64,000 nucleotides of DNA, from the NCBI GenBank assembly GCA_017512705.1, contig JAFWEX010000152.1, positions 1 to 64,000 on the forward strand, in the 5' to 3' direction. The notes beneath the pieces were generated by a model. It did not search any database, was not told where the DNA came from, and was given only the letters and a program-made list of their open reading frames with translations. Below are positions 43,906-52,891 of the stretch, in pieces. How positions within the stretch are numbered: the stretch's first letter is position 1; each line of letters opens with the position of its first letter. The translations under genes were made by a program, and so were the position numbers. Origin of the DNA: Paenibacillus sp. GTDB taxonomy: Bacteria > Bacillota > Bacilli > Paenibacillales > Paenibacillaceae.

Positions 43906-44709
43906 CTAGTGCAAGCAGCGTCTGATTCGAGCATCCAGCTCCACAGGAGAGAACGGTTTGGTCATATAATCGTCTACCCCGCTACGGAAGCACTGACTAA
44001 TCGTCTGCTCTACCCGTTGTTCCGTCAACACGACGATTTTTGGGGGTTGCTCCATCTCTAGCTTCTGAATGTGGTGAATGAACGGAATTCCATCGATACC
44101 ATACAAATTCAGCTCAGTCAGCACCAGATCCGGTGTTACTTTTTCGATGAGGTCGAGTGCGGCGAGTCCATCCACCGCTTCGTAGGTTTCGTATCCCTGC
44201 ATCTTCAAACGCAACTGTAAAAACTCCCGGACCGTTGGATCGTTATCTACAATCAAAATCCGTTCCGGTTCATCCTTGGTGTGCTCAAGAGTGTAGATAT
44301 GAATCTCCGATGAATCCACAAGATTTGAAGATTCAGCCATATGCTGAATCGTTGCCTTCGAAGGGCGCTCCCCCGGCTGGAAGCTGGCTAGTGTGATCTG
44401 CGGATCGGCACCAGGAACGCTCTCCTGTAGATCATGCTTAATCCGAAGACCTTCATAATGAACTTCATCCAGCGAAAGCCCCGGAATGAACACCGCAATC
44501 GTCTGTGTGCGCTCATCTTGCCATACCTGAAAAGAGGTATATCCGACCCGCTCCAGATGTGTCCTGACCTGTTGCTCTGGCTGAATCTGACCTGCACAGT
44601 GAATGAACATTAAGCCACAAGCTTGGGCACCCGTTCCCTTCAGCTCCTGTTCTACACTGCGATACACATCAACGGCAGCCTCACGCTGCAATGTCGCCGT
44701 ATTTGGCAT
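43906..44709 (-). CDS. Response-regulator-like protein with altered phospho-acceptor (267 aa)
   Basis: The last 120 residues are a receiver domain (ILIVDND … VVLTEQ … DDYMTKPFSPVEL) with the acidic pocket, the Thr and the Lys kept. At the phospho-acceptor place the motif is LVLTELNLYG, so Glu replaces Asp (residue 203 counted from the GTG at 44721, 199 from 44709). The N-terminal 140 residues are a diverged GGDEF-like fold without GGDEF. Such a protein cannot be phosphorylated in the normal way and may be locked on. It lies between the glycosyltransferase and dehydrogenase genes. Starts at 44709 (ATG) and 44721 (GTG, closer to AAGGAG) are both possible. Confidence 0.8.
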   Translation of the reverse strand: MPNTATLQREAAVDVYRSVEQELKGTGAQACGLMFIHCAGQIQPEQQVRTHLERVGYTSFQVWQDERTQTIAVFIPGLSLDEVHYEGLRIKHDLQESVPGADPQITLASFQPGERPSKATIQHMAESSNLVDSSEIHIYTLEHTKDEPERILIVDNDPTVREFLQLRLKMQGYETYEAVDGLAALDLIEKVTPDLVLTELNLYGIDGIPFIHHIQKLEMEQPPKIVVLTEQRVEQTISQCFRSGVDDYMTKPFSPVELDARIRRCLH

Positions 44710-44784
44710 GTTCTTTTCCACCCTTCTCCTTCAAATGTTTATACAAGTTCAACAAGTCGTTTACACGAATACTCCGATGACAGA

Positions 44785-44947
44785 ACAATCTTCCGATCAC
44801 TGTTATCCCCAGATTTTTTCGATCCCCTTTTCTCAAGGGGAAAATCCGGGGATAAAGGTGTGGATTATGCTCCCGATGCAGCTTTATTTCTGAAAGCTTT
44901 TAACTTCGTTTCTTCAGATTATTTCTGTCCTCTCCGTCATCGTGTAG
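44785..44947 (+). repeat. Dispersed palindromic element, copy B
   Basis: CGATCACTGTTATCCCC then A-GATTTT with AAAATCCGGGGATAA, inner CCCCTTTTCTCAAGGGG. Downstream flank TTCGTTTCTTCAG … TTTCTGTCCTCTCCG is shared with copies A and C after an insertion of about 45 bases. Confidence 0.8.
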
Positions 44948-44980
44948 AAATGGAGTTGAACATCTATACTGTTGTTACTG

Positions 44981-46396
44981 TTATGCCGCTTTGCTTGTGT
45001 CTTTAGATTCCTCAGACCAGCTTTGGCGTGTCATCGTACCCCATGAGTTGTTGTTTTGCAAAAATTGAATATGTCCTTGTAATCTCCATAGCACGCCGAG
45101 CTGATGATACCCCACAAATTTCAAAGCGGAGTAGGCAAGCATTTTGAACAGATCGGAAAGCTTGTTATACCGTTTGAACGCAATTTCCTCTAGAATCAGA
45201 GCCCCTATACTAAGTAGATATCCACTCACGAAGTTCAGCAGTCCAAACAGGACGAGAATCGGCCACTGAGTCATGTCCAGAAGTACGTACCCTGCCAAAG
45301 CAAGCAGCCCGGTAATACGGAAGTACGGATTCAGTGCTTCAAAAATAACGTTATACGGCATAGTTATGAGCCCCATAACTTTATATTTCGGATTGAACAG
45401 CATGCCGCGATTCTCTAGCATGTTTTTCAGATTCCCGCGTCCCCAGCGTTTACGCTGACTGGACAAAATGCGGTAAGAATCCGGCGCTTGCGTCCAGCAC
45501 ACTGCTTCAGGACAAAAGGCAACGCGGTATTTCAGTTTATTTTCCAGCATATAGCGGTGAAGCTTGATAATAATGTTCATGTCCTCACCTGGATAACCAT
45601 CGCGATAACCGCCCACGGCAATCACAGCGTCCTTGCGGAACATACCGAATGCACCAGAGACGATAATCAGACCATTCATGTGACTCCAGCCAATTCGTCC
45701 ACCCAGAAAGGCTTTCAGATACTCAATGGACTGGAACATCGGCCAAATCTTGCGCGGGAGTGATACATCCTGAACCGCACCATTTTCGATTTTGCAACCA
45801 TTCGCAATCCGCACATCTCCGCCGATCGCAACGGTCTCTTCTGGATTCTCCATATACATGCGAGCCATACGGATTAACGCATCTTTTTCCAGCAGTGAAT
45901 CGGCATCGATGGAAGATATGAGCGGATAATGGGACAAGTTGATCCCCGCGTTAAGAGAATCGGCCTTACCGCCATTTTCCTTGTCGATGACATACAGATC
46001 CGGGAATTCCGGGTTATGATAGATGCCACGAATCGTCTGACACGGGATCTTCCCGCGAATCTGCGTATTCGGTACCGGCTTCAGACGGAATTCCTCCAGC
46101 AGCACCTTTAAGGTGGAATCACTGGAACCATCGTTCACTACGATGACCTCATACGTTGGATAGTTCAATGTCATCAGGCAGTTTACATTTTCAATAATCG
46201 TCAGTTCCTCGTTGTACGCTGGCACCAGCAGCGATACCGAAGGTACCAGCTCCGAGCCGGATAACGTATTGTACTTGGAGTAATGTGACCGCCGGAAGAT
46301 CGTCCAAATATTACGGAATGATAAAGCCAGTATCGAAAAGTAGAGCGCATTAACAAACACCACATAATAGATGGCGACCATACCGTAGATGAGCAA
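44981..46396 (-). CDS. Processive family 2 glycosyltransferase (471 aa)
   Basis: An N-terminal membrane helix, a GT2 domain with NDGSSD (88-93), DAD (164-166), GED (270-272) and QRKRW (314-318), then three to four membrane helices. The D, DxD, ED, QxxRW set and C-terminal helices mark a synthase that builds and exports a polysaccharide, like NodC, HasA or IcaA. The only in-frame early start is TTG with a poor site; translation probably depends on the HEAT gene just upstream (its stop lies within eight bases). Central enzyme of the exopolysaccharide cluster. Confidence 0.93.
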   Translation of the reverse strand: MLIYGMVAIYYVVFVNALYFSILALSFRNIWTIFRRSHYSKYNTLSGSELVPSVSLLVPAYNEELTIIENVNCLMTLNYPTYEVIVVNDGSSDSTLKVLLEEFRLKPVPNTQIRGKIPCQTIRGIYHNPEFPDLYVIDKENGGKADSLNAGINLSHYPLISSIDADSLLEKDALIRMARMYMENPEETVAIGGDVRIANGCKIENGAVQDVSLPRKIWPMFQSIEYLKAFLGGRIGWSHMNGLIIVSGAFGMFRKDAVIAVGGYRDGYPGEDMNIIIKLHRYMLENKLKYRVAFCPEAVCWTQAPDSYRILSSQRKRWGRGNLKNMLENRGMLFNPKYKVMGLITMPYNVIFEALNPYFRITGLLALAGYVLLDMTQWPILVLFGLLNFVSGYLLSIGALILEEIAFKRYNKLSDLFKMLAYSALKFVGYHQLGVLWRLQGHIQFLQNNNSWGTMTRQSWSEESKDTSKAA

Positions 46397-46403
46397 TAAA
46401 TCT

Positions 46404-47615
46404 CTAAGCAGTGTAATCCCCTCCTACTGTTGCGACGCCTGCACGTTTCTTGACTGGTCGGTTGTCACCGCGCACAGGACCAAAGTAACGTTCGTATAGC
46501 AATCTTTTTTTGTTATGTGCAATCATCTGCTCGACCGCCTTATGGTCAGATCCCGATTGCTGCATTGTGCTCTCAATCTGCTGCATGGCAATCTCGCGCT
46601 CTGCACCTGTTCCTTGCACGGCTACCTGACACAATGCTTCGAATCCTGGTTCGCCGAGCTTGCTCAGGCTTTCTGCACTGTTATAACGTACTCTCCAGTC
46701 TTCATCACGAAGTGCCTTTCGCAGCAACGGAATGCTACCTGAGGCATGTTTCGAACCAAGCGCCTGTACCACTTCAGCACGCACTTCCGGGTCCGGGTCT
46801 TGAATCAGCTTCAGAATCGTCTCATCCTTAAGGGCCGGATTAGCACTGAGGTACAGCTTGACCGCCTCAGCACGAACATCCTGATGCTCTGCTCCAACGA
46901 GTCTGTGGAGTGCTGGCATCACTTCAGGCACCGCTTGTCCCCACATCGCCACAAGTCCGACTTTTACGAAATCAGGGTTGCGGTCCTCCAGCAATTCGAT
47001 CAGTACACGACTTGTATCCAAGTTTGCTTCCAATAAAATATCAGCCGCCAGATGGTGAATCGATTTTCCTTTGGTTAAAAGTAATGCAAGCATCTCTTTC
47101 AACTCATCATGCCGGGTCGTACATCTCGCAATGGAACGTCCGATCATGATAGCCATCGGTCCTGGCTTCTCATCCTTGAGTAATTCCATCAAACCGGGAA
47201 CTGCTTCTGGACACCGCATGCCCCCGAGACGATAAGCTGCATCGATCTGACGACCATAGCGCAGGCGGCCCAGCTCTTTCAGATCATGCTCAACAAACCC
47301 CGCCTCACGGCACAATTCAATCAGCTTGTCACGATATTCTCCCTTGAACTGTTCGATCCATTCAATTAGCTTGTCCTGAATAACCCGGCGCTCTAGTGGA
47401 GCCAGCTTGCCAGGCGGCAGTTTAAGCGAGCTGTTCTGTGTTAACGCGGTTTGCAAATACGTGAAATAGTCCCGTTGTTTTATTTCATACATAGCGGTTT
47501 TGCGTTGTTTGCCATTGTGGGACATTTTCATGGCAAACAGAACGATGACGCCCACAATCACAAGTGCGATGCAGATCATCAAAAACCAATAGGCCAAAGC
47601 CAAACTCTGGAACAT
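46404..47615 (-). CDS. Membrane-anchored HEAT-repeat protein (403 aa)
   Basis: One N-terminal membrane helix (LAYWFLMICIALVIVGVIVLFAM), a helical linker, then HEAT-like repeats from about residue 130 to 340 (VPGLMELLKDEKPG, VMPALHRLVGAEHQDVRAEAVK, ILKLIQDPDPEVRAEVVQALG, IPLLRKALRDEDWRVRYNSAESL). HEAT arrays bind partner proteins; here probably a scaffold of the glycosyltransferase complex at the membrane. AAAGGAGG precedes the ATG. Confidence 0.88.
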   Translation of the reverse strand: MFQSLALAYWFLMICIALVIVGVIVLFAMKMSHNGKQRKTAMYEIKQRDYFTYLQTALTQNSSLKLPPGKLAPLERRVIQDKLIEWIEQFKGEYRDKLIELCREAGFVEHDLKELGRLRYGRQIDAAYRLGGMRCPEAVPGLMELLKDEKPGPMAIMIGRSIARCTTRHDELKEMLALLLTKGKSIHHLAADILLEANLDTSRVLIELLEDRNPDFVKVGLVAMWGQAVPEVMPALHRLVGAEHQDVRAEAVKLYLSANPALKDETILKLIQDPDPEVRAEVVQALGSKHASGSIPLLRKALRDEDWRVRYNSAESLSKLGEPGFEALCQVAVQGTGAEREIAMQQIESTMQQSGSDHKAVEQMIAHNKKRLLYERYFGPVRGDNRPVKKRAGVATVGGDYTA

Positions 47616-47715
47616 GTGAAAAAGTCCTCCTTTATGCTCGCTTATGATGTTCTATGCTGTTCAATCCATTGAGGATTGCCTAATGTATCTGATCTTGATG
47701 TTATTTAATTACGAT

Positions 47716-49941
47716 TTAATCAATCCGAAAACTAGGCATTTTTTCATAAGTCTGCTTCATTTTTTCATAACTCAGCTTCAGTCGTTCGCTATACTTGACC
47801 TGCTCCCAAGGCTGCCAGCTGTAGACAGGCAAGGTCTTCAGATCCAGTGTTGTTTGTTCGCCACCAGGCCAGGATACCTGCTTCGTAGAGCGGTTCGTCA
47901 GCCACGGAACCAGTGTAATGCCTTCAACCGTAGTTGTCCTAAACTGACGTCCACCCTCTAGCGGCCCATACTCGATCGCTTGCAAAGAGCTTGGATCACC
48001 GAAACCGAGCAGCATCCACGGGATTCGCATCTCCACCTGATTGCCGTTATAATTCCAGGCTGTTAACGAATCGCTGTCTGCCTGACCGGGAGCTGTCGTG
48101 CCTCGCTTTAACGTGCCGACGTTCTCAGCCATGAATGGATGTGCCGAACGTGTATCCGGCGGGGTCATCTTCAGACTGACTGCCAGCTCCCACGGATGGA
48201 ACGGATCCGTTGACTTGAGTTGCTCTTCCGGAATCATGTTATATCCATCTTTGCCATACAAACGCTGGTTGAAATCATAATCTTTGGCAATCTGTACCTC
48301 AGACTCATTATCTTTTCCTAGTGTGATGACTGTTTCCAGACCCTCATTCAGCGTCTTACCTGGCATCATGTTACTTGGTTGACTACCTCCGGCAAGTGTA
48401 TCTGTTCCAATGCGAAGCAGAGTCTGCTCGGGGTCAAATGGCTGATCCAATGTCAGCCCTACATACAGATAGGCTTCATCGTGAGTCATTTTCATCTCCC
48501 GGATGCCCTGTACCTGACCTTGCCAAGTCGTGACTTCTTCTGCCTTCAGCTTCTCCCAGTCATCCAGCTTGCCATCGATGGTCAACAGCTCCTGTTTGCC
48601 CGGGTCCATCGCCAGTAGACCAAACATTTTCTCATTGGTCAGCACATTCAGCCAGTACGGCCGGCGGTCTGCCGGAATTTCCAGCGGCATGGTGTTCCAG
48701 GTTTTTTTGAACCACTCATCCTGCCACATGAACAGAATGGCTCCTGCGTATCCTTCGTCATAAATATCCTGTGTGAGGGACGCATCAATATCTCCCTGCT
48801 GCACCTCATTATGTCCGCCCTGATTTCGGCCACCCATCCCCAGATGGGAGATCCCGAGAGATGACGGTACGCCATACTCTGTAATCATTACAGGCATATC
48901 GGAAAACTCGGCTTTTAGTTTGTTCAGGTAGCTTTTATAGGTGTTGTACTCCCCGTTCTCATCCTTAATGGTCTGCAAGCTCTTATCGGTGTGGAATAGA
49001 TCGGGATAATACGGATACACATGATAAGCAGCAAAATAGCCTCCATCCCACGCTTCCGGCAAAATATGCCTTGCATCCACACTGACGAGATCCTCTTCAT
49101 ACAGCGGCTCGCCCGGATGATCCAGCACATCGGTTGTGACCCAGTTAGTGAACGTCATAGGATGTTCCCATCCATACTTCTTCTCCTGAACGGCTGTATA
49201 GTCTAACAGCTCTGCCAGCCAGTTTTCAAATGGTGATGCATCTGCACTCCCAGAGAAATGCACACCTTTGTACTGAGGCACATCCGCATGTACCTTGTTG
49301 GTATTATCCACCATTGCTGGATCCCACTCGGTGCCTACATGCCAAGCCATCAAGTATTTCCCTGCATTGGCTCTGTATTTACCGCTAGATTCCCCGCTCT
49401 TGGCAGGAATGTCTGCGTCCCCATACACGGCAGATACGGCTTTTGCAATCTCCTGCTTGAATCTCTGTTCAATATGATCGGCATAGGCGTCCTGCTTCTC
49501 GATTAATTCCTCCTCAGGCGACCATATACCCTGTATAAAATATAACGGCTCCTCCCGGCCTCGATTATAATCGACTAATGCGGAGTAAAAAATGGGCTGA
49601 TGAACCGTATAGATTCGGATTACATTAGCACCGAGATCCTGAATCTGCTCGAACCACCGCAAGTAATCCTCCTCGGTGAGCGGAAATTCTCCCGGATAGT
49701 GCCCAGGTGAAGTTGCACCTAGGTTCACGCCTTTGACGAACATTTCCTCCCATGTCCCATCTGGCCCGTAATGCATGAATCGATCTCCGTCAGTCTTGAA
49801 TTTCATCTCCGTGCCATTCTCGGCTGTATACGTAACAAGCTTTGGCTGCATGTAATGCCATCCAGCAAGTATTCCGCCAGTCACCACGAGGGCTCCTGTC
49901 AAAGCTGTCAGTAACCAACGCCTTCTTCTTTTTCTGCTCAT
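47716..49941 (-). CDS. Membrane-anchored glycoside-hydrolase-like protein with sugar-binding C-terminus (741 aa)
   Basis: A basic N-terminus and one membrane helix (LLTALTGALVVTGGILAGWHYM) are followed by a clan-A TIM-barrel-like domain (about 60-440): FVKGVNLGATSPGHYP, NVIRIYTVHQP, MAWHVGTEWDP as the acid/base place, and VMITEYGVPSS as the nucleophile place. Residues of about 455-700 look like a family 9-type carbohydrate-binding/DOMON-like domain (LTIDGKLDDWEKL, YLYVGLTLDQP). First gene of the exopolysaccharide operon. It may cut, extend or anchor the polymer at the cell surface; exact activity not visible. Confidence 0.82.
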   Translation of the reverse strand: MSRKRRRRWLLTALTGALVVTGGILAGWHYMQPKLVTYTAENGTEMKFKTDGDRFMHYGPDGTWEEMFVKGVNLGATSPGHYPGEFPLTEEDYLRWFEQIQDLGANVIRIYTVHQPIFYSALVDYNRGREEPLYFIQGIWSPEEELIEKQDAYADHIEQRFKQEIAKAVSAVYGDADIPAKSGESSGKYRANAGKYLMAWHVGTEWDPAMVDNTNKVHADVPQYKGVHFSGSADASPFENWLAELLDYTAVQEKKYGWEHPMTFTNWVTTDVLDHPGEPLYEEDLVSVDARHILPEAWDGGYFAAYHVYPYYPDLFHTDKSLQTIKDENGEYNTYKSYLNKLKAEFSDMPVMITEYGVPSSLGISHLGMGGRNQGGHNEVQQGDIDASLTQDIYDEGYAGAILFMWQDEWFKKTWNTMPLEIPADRRPYWLNVLTNEKMFGLLAMDPGKQELLTIDGKLDDWEKLKAEEVTTWQGQVQGIREMKMTHDEAYLYVGLTLDQPFDPEQTLLRIGTDTLAGGSQPSNMMPGKTLNEGLETVITLGKDNESEVQIAKDYDFNQRLYGKDGYNMIPEEQLKSTDPFHPWELAVSLKMTPPDTRSAHPFMAENVGTLKRGTTAPGQADSDSLTAWNYNGNQVEMRIPWMLLGFGDPSSLQAIEYGPLEGGRQFRTTTVEGITLVPWLTNRSTKQVSWPGGEQTTLDLKTLPVYSWQPWEQVKYSERLKLSYEKMKQTYEKMPSFRID

Positions 49942-50814
49942 GACTTCTGATTGCTCACCTCTCTAATATGCATCCTGCTGCTTTATGGATCAGGTTCATG
50001 CGTTTGAATGAAACCCGTGCAGGAAACATACGATCATTCCGCTTCGGATGTCCGCTTGGTAGAGATGTCAGCGGTGTAGTTCTCACTATAGCGCTAAGCT
50101 TCTGCCTTGTAACTAGGCTGATGGAAGCAAACATGATATGGAACGTTCTGCCCATAGTCGGCCAGTTGCTTCCATTCCCCAGCACACTAGAGCGGCTGTT
50201 CCATCTGCGGTCTTTACTATCCCCATCATCTGCTGAAAAGCACAGATGAATGCACTGCTCCCCTGCACATCTTCCCCTAATATTGTTATGTGCAACGCGG
50301 GTGCAGGCAACTTTCCCCCGATTTAATATCTACCCACTTAAACGCAATAATTTTTTTAAAGTTGCGCCTTTTTTACAGTATTAACCATAAGTATTACAAA
50401 ATTGATACTATAGTCCGATAACGCATCACTGAAAATCCGCGTCAGATCAATGTTTTCTGAAATGTGCTGAAAATGAAAAAGGACGTCAGTCCCCTATATA
50501 GGACCCTGCCGTTTCAACCTTCTTTTACAAAAGCCAAAATGAACTACCAGTCATCACCCTGAGGTCATGGATATTTCGCAATAAATGTAAAAAAGCATAA
50601 CTTATTTCCTATTTTTTCGCTCTAATCTGGTTATCGTCTAATTTGTGTCCAATTTTCAAAATAATTCCGGTTGCCGCATTTTAAATTGTCCTTTATGCTT
50701 ATAAAAAGAGAACACTTGTTCCATACTGTAAATAAACTGTAAATGAAATTTGAAGAATCGAATGATTAGATGTGATCTGCTAAGCCCCGAATTACGGATA
50801 AGGAGAGAAGAATT
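49942..50814. other. Long intergenic region with divergent promoters
   Basis: About 870 bases without a convincing gene. It carries the start of the exopolysaccharide operon (leftward), a terminator-like hairpin at about 50477-50513 (CCTATATAGG at the tip, T-rich on the minus strand) and the LexA-controlled promoter of the polymerase gene (rightward). The hairpin has no known gene before it and could end a small RNA. Confidence 0.45.
50710..50721 (+). promoter_or_regulatory. LexA (DinR) box upstream of the Y-family polymerase
   Basis: GAACACTTGTTC matches the Firmicute SOS box GAAC-N4-GTTC. It lies about 94 bases before the polymerase start and overlaps a possible -35 (TTGTTC), so LexA would block transcription until DNA damage. 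Confidence 0.75.
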
Positions 50815-52059
50815 ATGCCCCGCCAAGACAGACGTGTCATCATGCTGGCAGACTGCCAGTCGTTCTATGCCAGTGTGGAGAAGTCTGCACATCCCGAGTA
50901 CAAGGATCGTCCTCTCGTTGTAGCGGGTGATCCAGCACGACGTTCGGGCATTATTCTGGCAGCCTGTCCGCTCGCCAAGTCCTACGGGATTACAACCGCA
51001 GAGCGGCTAGGGGAGGCTCTCGCCAAGTGTCCTGATGTCGTGGTGATTCGCCCCAGAATGGCCGAATATATTCGCGTGTCCCTTCATATTACACGCATCC
51101 TTCAATCCTATACCGATTTGGTAGAACCCTACAGTATCGACGAGCAATTCCTCGATGTCACCGGAAGTCTGGATCTGTTCGGCAGTCCCGAGACGATTGC
51201 ACGCAGGATTCAGTCCCGGGTCATGGATGAGACAGGTGTCTATATTCGGATCGGCATCAGCGACACCAAGGTTGTTAGTAAAATGGCCTGTGACCTGTAT
51301 GCCAAAAAAGTACCAGAAGGCATCTACACCCTCCCCCGCAATGATATGCCCACCACGATTTGGAAGAAACCCGTACGCGATATGTTCATGGTTGGTTCAC
51401 GCATGGGGCAACATCTCTACAAGATGGGTATTCATACGATTGGTGATCTAGCAAATACACCGCTGTCGCGGTTGAAGGAACGCTGGGGAATTAATGGTGA
51501 AGTGTTATGGCGTATCGCCCGCGGCATCGACGATTCTCCCGTAAAACCCGGAACATATACCCACCAGCAGCAAGGGATCGGACATCAGATGACGCTGCCA
51601 CGGGATTATGAGACATGGGAAGAGATCAAAGTTGTACTACTGGAACTGGCTGAACTGGTCAGCCGCCGTGCCCGGGACAAATCCCTTATGGGGCATGTCG
51701 TCTCCGTCGGATGCCGCGGACAGGATTACGACCGACCAACCGGATTCTCCCGTCAGATGAAGGTGAATGAACCGACCAATATTACGGATGAGGTATATGA
51801 TGCAGCCGCAGCGTTATTCCTGCGCCATTGGGACGGATTACCTATTCGCCGCATCAGTGTATCATTGACCGGACTTATACCGGATTCGGAAGTGCAGTTG
51901 TCTTGGTTTGACGACCGTGAACGCAAAAGAGAATTGGAACGAGCTACCGATGATATCAAACGAAAATTTGGGGACACCGCCATTATGCGTGCATCCTCTC
52001 TATGCGCGTCGGCACAAGCCCAAGATCGTTCTCACAAAATTGGAGGTCACTATAAATGA
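50815..52059 (+). CDS. Y-family DNA polymerase (ImpB/UvrX/YqjW type, 414 aa)
   Basis: Catalytic block 1 MLADCQSFYASVEKSAHPEY with the Asp, block 2 YSIDEQFLDVTGS with Asp-Glu, and helix-hairpin-helix HTIGDLANTPLSRLKERWG. Full length for UvrX/YqjW-type translesion polymerases. These copy past damaged bases with low fidelity during SOS. Here a LexA box stands upstream, and its stop overlaps the start of a YolD-like gene (ATGA, 52056-52059), the same pair as uvrX-yolD or yqjW-yqjX in Bacillus subtilis. Site GGAGAGAAG before the ATG. Confidence 0.93.
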   Translation: MPRQDRRVIMLADCQSFYASVEKSAHPEYKDRPLVVAGDPARRSGIILAACPLAKSYGITTAERLGEALAKCPDVVVIRPRMAEYIRVSLHITRILQSYTDLVEPYSIDEQFLDVTGSLDLFGSPETIARRIQSRVMDETGVYIRIGISDTKVVSKMACDLYAKKVPEGIYTLPRNDMPTTIWKKPVRDMFMVGSRMGQHLYKMGIHTIGDLANTPLSRLKERWGINGEVLWRIARGIDDSPVKPGTYTHQQQGIGHQMTLPRDYETWEEIKVVLLELAELVSRRARDKSLMGHVVSVGCRGQDYDRPTGFSRQMKVNEPTNITDEVYDAAAALFLRHWDGLPIRRISVSLTGLIPDSEVQLSWFDDRERKRELERATDDIKRKFGDTAIMRASSLCASAQAQDRSHKIGGHYK

Positions 52060-52409
52060 GTAAAAAATTGCAGCAAAACGGACTCTTCGAGTCCTCACGT
52101 ATGATGCTTCCCGAACATCGGGAGGCTTATATTCTTCATCAAGAGCAACTCGCTCCTCGCACGCGTCCTTCCCTGGATGCCCAGGCTGCTGAAGAAATGT
52201 CCCGACTGCTGAGCAACTCCATGGTGCTCGGTGACCGCATTACCATTACGTTGTTCCACGAGTATGAGGACATTTCTTATACCGGGCGTGTACTCAAGCT
52301 GAATCGTCCTGCCCGTACGCTTAAATTGCTAACCAATGACGGGTCTCGAAATATTCAGATGAATCTCATTACAGGTGTAACGCTTGCTGGAGAATGGATG
52401 GATGAGTGA
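52056..52409 (+). CDS. YolD-like protein, partner of the Y-family polymerase (117 aa)
   Basis: YolD-like family: a helical N-terminal part (MMLPEHREAYILHQEQ) and a beta-rich core (GDRITITLFHEYEDISYTGRVLKL … LLTNDGSRNIQMNLITGV). Translationally coupled to the polymerase. YolD-like proteins occur beside the Y-family polymerases of bacilli and are SOS-induced; a role as processivity or regulatory partner is inferred. Confidence 0.88.
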   Translation: MSKKLQQNGLFESSRMMLPEHREAYILHQEQLAPRTRPSLDAQAAEEMSRLLSNSMVLGDRITITLFHEYEDISYTGRVLKLNRPARTLKLLTNDGSRNIQMNLITGVTLAGEWMDE

Positions 52410-52497
52410 AACCATTTTCAAATTTCAATGTACCTGCTTTTGCCAAGCAAGATGTGAAAGAAGTCCCAGAACTAACTGAAGAATTGGCTCTTCTATA

Positions 52498-52725
52498 GAA
52501 GAGCTCAGTATTCTTTATGCTGAACCAACTAGCAATCTCGAATAAACTGCAAAAATTGATAAAAATGCGACTATAGAAATCATAATATTCAAAATAGCGA
52601 TAATCAAAACAAGACAATTGAGTACAGACTTGAATGGTTCTAATACCGGGCATCATTTAAATCTTCAGACTGTGGTACAATATGAAAGTACAACTGGTAC
52701 ATCGGCCAAAGCAAATGCATTTTAA
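52498..52725 (+). pseudogene. Possible degenerate gene fragment
   Basis: This plus-strand frame reads as protein (EELSILYAEPTSNLE, stop, then a 59-codon tail ending TTGTSAKANAF) but has one in-frame stop and no start codon or ribosome site. A neighbouring frame just upstream (VPAFAKQDVKEVPELTEELALL) could be its earlier part. It may be the remains of a lost gene; chance reading is also possible. Confidence 0.25.
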
Positions 52726-52820
52726 AAATTAAATAGGATTTTATGTATGATAATGCCTTGTTGGATTCAAATCAAAAAGAGATTACATTTCAATATAATG
52801 TTTCTAAATAATTCTATGCG

Positions 52821-52848
52821 AGGTAACTCTAATGAGTTGCCTTTTCTT
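52821..52848 (+). terminator. Terminator downstream of the polymerase/YolD region
   Basis: AGGTAACTC-TAAT-GAGTTGCCT followed by TTTCTTT. Confidence 0.75.
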
Positions 52849-52891
52849 TACTCAAGCAGTCCAACAACCTAAGGAGTAAGGGGGATTTACG

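Noticed and set aside
49955-50310. Short frames on both strands in the long gap before the polymerase gene
   Set aside because: No ribosome sites, unlikely composition and mutual overlap.
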